21,313 nt of DNA. Origin: Pseudomonadota bacterium (GTDB lineage: Bacteria > SAR324 > XYD2-FULL-50-16 > JAHJRI01). Location: assembly GCA_022360105.1 (NCBI GenBank), contig JAKSDL010000372.1, positions 1 to 21,313 of the forward strand, read 5' to 3'. Under the pieces are notes generated by a model that saw only the letters and a program-made list of their open reading frames with translations, searched no databases and was not told the DNA's origin. Numbering within the stretch: position 1 is the stretch's first letter; every line of letters starts with the position of its first letter. Position numbers and translations under genes: made by a program. Shown one piece after another: positions 21,103 through 21,313 of the stretch.

Positions 21103-21313
21103 TCATTTCTGAATCCCATGGTAGACTCTTCCTGGCCTGCCGACGGTCCCATAGGACACGTCCGCTGCGATAACACCCCTTTTAACCAGGTATTCAAGAT
21201 ACCTTCTGGCAGTGGTTCGACCAGCGCCGATTAACTCCCCCACCTGCTCAGCAGTGTATCCGGGTTTTTTTGCCTGATTCATAACATCTTCTATTTTTTG
21301 CAGGGTAATTGGA
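21103..21313 (-). CDS. C-terminal end of a CitT/DcuR-type response regulator (partial)
   Basis: The minus-strand frame is open from the window edge to TGA at 21105-21103 and gives 69 residues. They form a winged-helix DNA-binding domain: PITLQKIEDVM, YTAEQVGELIGAGRTTARRYLEYL (helix-turn-helix) and VSYGTVGRPGRVYHG (wing). This is the characteristic C-terminus of the CitB/DcuR/MalR-type response regulators of citrate and C4-dicarboxylate two-component systems. The receiver domain lies outside the window, so membership in a two-component pair is inferred from the family only. Confidence 0.8.
   Translation of the reverse strand, partial: PITLQKIEDVMNQAKKPGYTAEQVGELIGAGRTTARRYLEYLVKRGVIAADVSYGTVGRPGRVYHGIQK

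Overview
The window comes from a Gram-negative bacterium with an outer membrane. A complete TonB/ExbB/ExbD-energised vitamin B12 uptake operon shows this. Base composition is moderately AT-rich. Shine-Dalgarno sites of the AGGAG type precede several genes. Several upstream regions carry sigma-70-like boxes (TTGAC-type -35, 17-18 bp spacer, weak -10), and there is a sigma-54 enhancer-binding regulator with an intact GAFTGA loop. The phosphofructokinase is of the long, plant-like type. These traits fit a Desulfobacterota-like or similar lineage better than a typical Bacteroidota, but no rRNA or marker gene is present and the phylum stays open.

Left part (1-3360) is a worn accessory region. It holds a decayed HigB/HigA-type toxin-antitoxin operon (three in-frame stops in the toxin, antitoxin cut off before its DNA-binding half), an intact ArsR-family repressor plus SRPBCC (AHSA1-like) pair on the minus strand, a truncated and frameshifted DUF4143 ATPase remnant, and a small cupin. 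A family of about 25-27 bp palindromic repeats lies on both sides of the ArsR/SRPBCC pair, and one copy sits exactly where the antitoxin is cut.

3562-5361 (minus) encodes a long-chain acyl-CoA synthetase. Divergent from it, 5586-12877 (plus) is the B12 uptake unit. A promoter is followed by a cobalamin riboswitch, a 42-codon leader ORF with a strong ribosome binding site and a possible terminator. Then come the outer-membrane receptor (btuB), periplasmic binding protein (btuF), permease (btuC), ATPase (btuD), and dedicated exbB, exbD and tonB. From btuF on, the genes touch or overlap by a few bases, so they are probably one translationally coupled operon.

13189-16621 (plus) is a two-gene unit. 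The first gene is a 760-residue membrane-anchored protein of unknown function: Rossmann/ThuA-like N-terminus, a second alpha/beta segment, an alpha/alpha-toroid-like helical region, and two C-terminal membrane segments. The second is nagA, N-acetylglucosamine-6-phosphate deacetylase. Convergent to it is a phosphofructokinase (minus) with an unusual substitution at the usually acidic Mg-binding position. Right of that are a methyltransferase (minus), a divergent sigma-54 activator whose receiver domain has lost its phosphorylation site, and at the edge the 3' end of a CitT/DcuR-type response regulator (minus).

Most interesting items: the unknown 760-residue protein coupled to nagA, the riboswitch that seems to control a small leader ORF rather than btuB directly, the repeat family at the junctions of decayed genes, the altered phosphofructokinase motif, and the pseudo-receiver activator.
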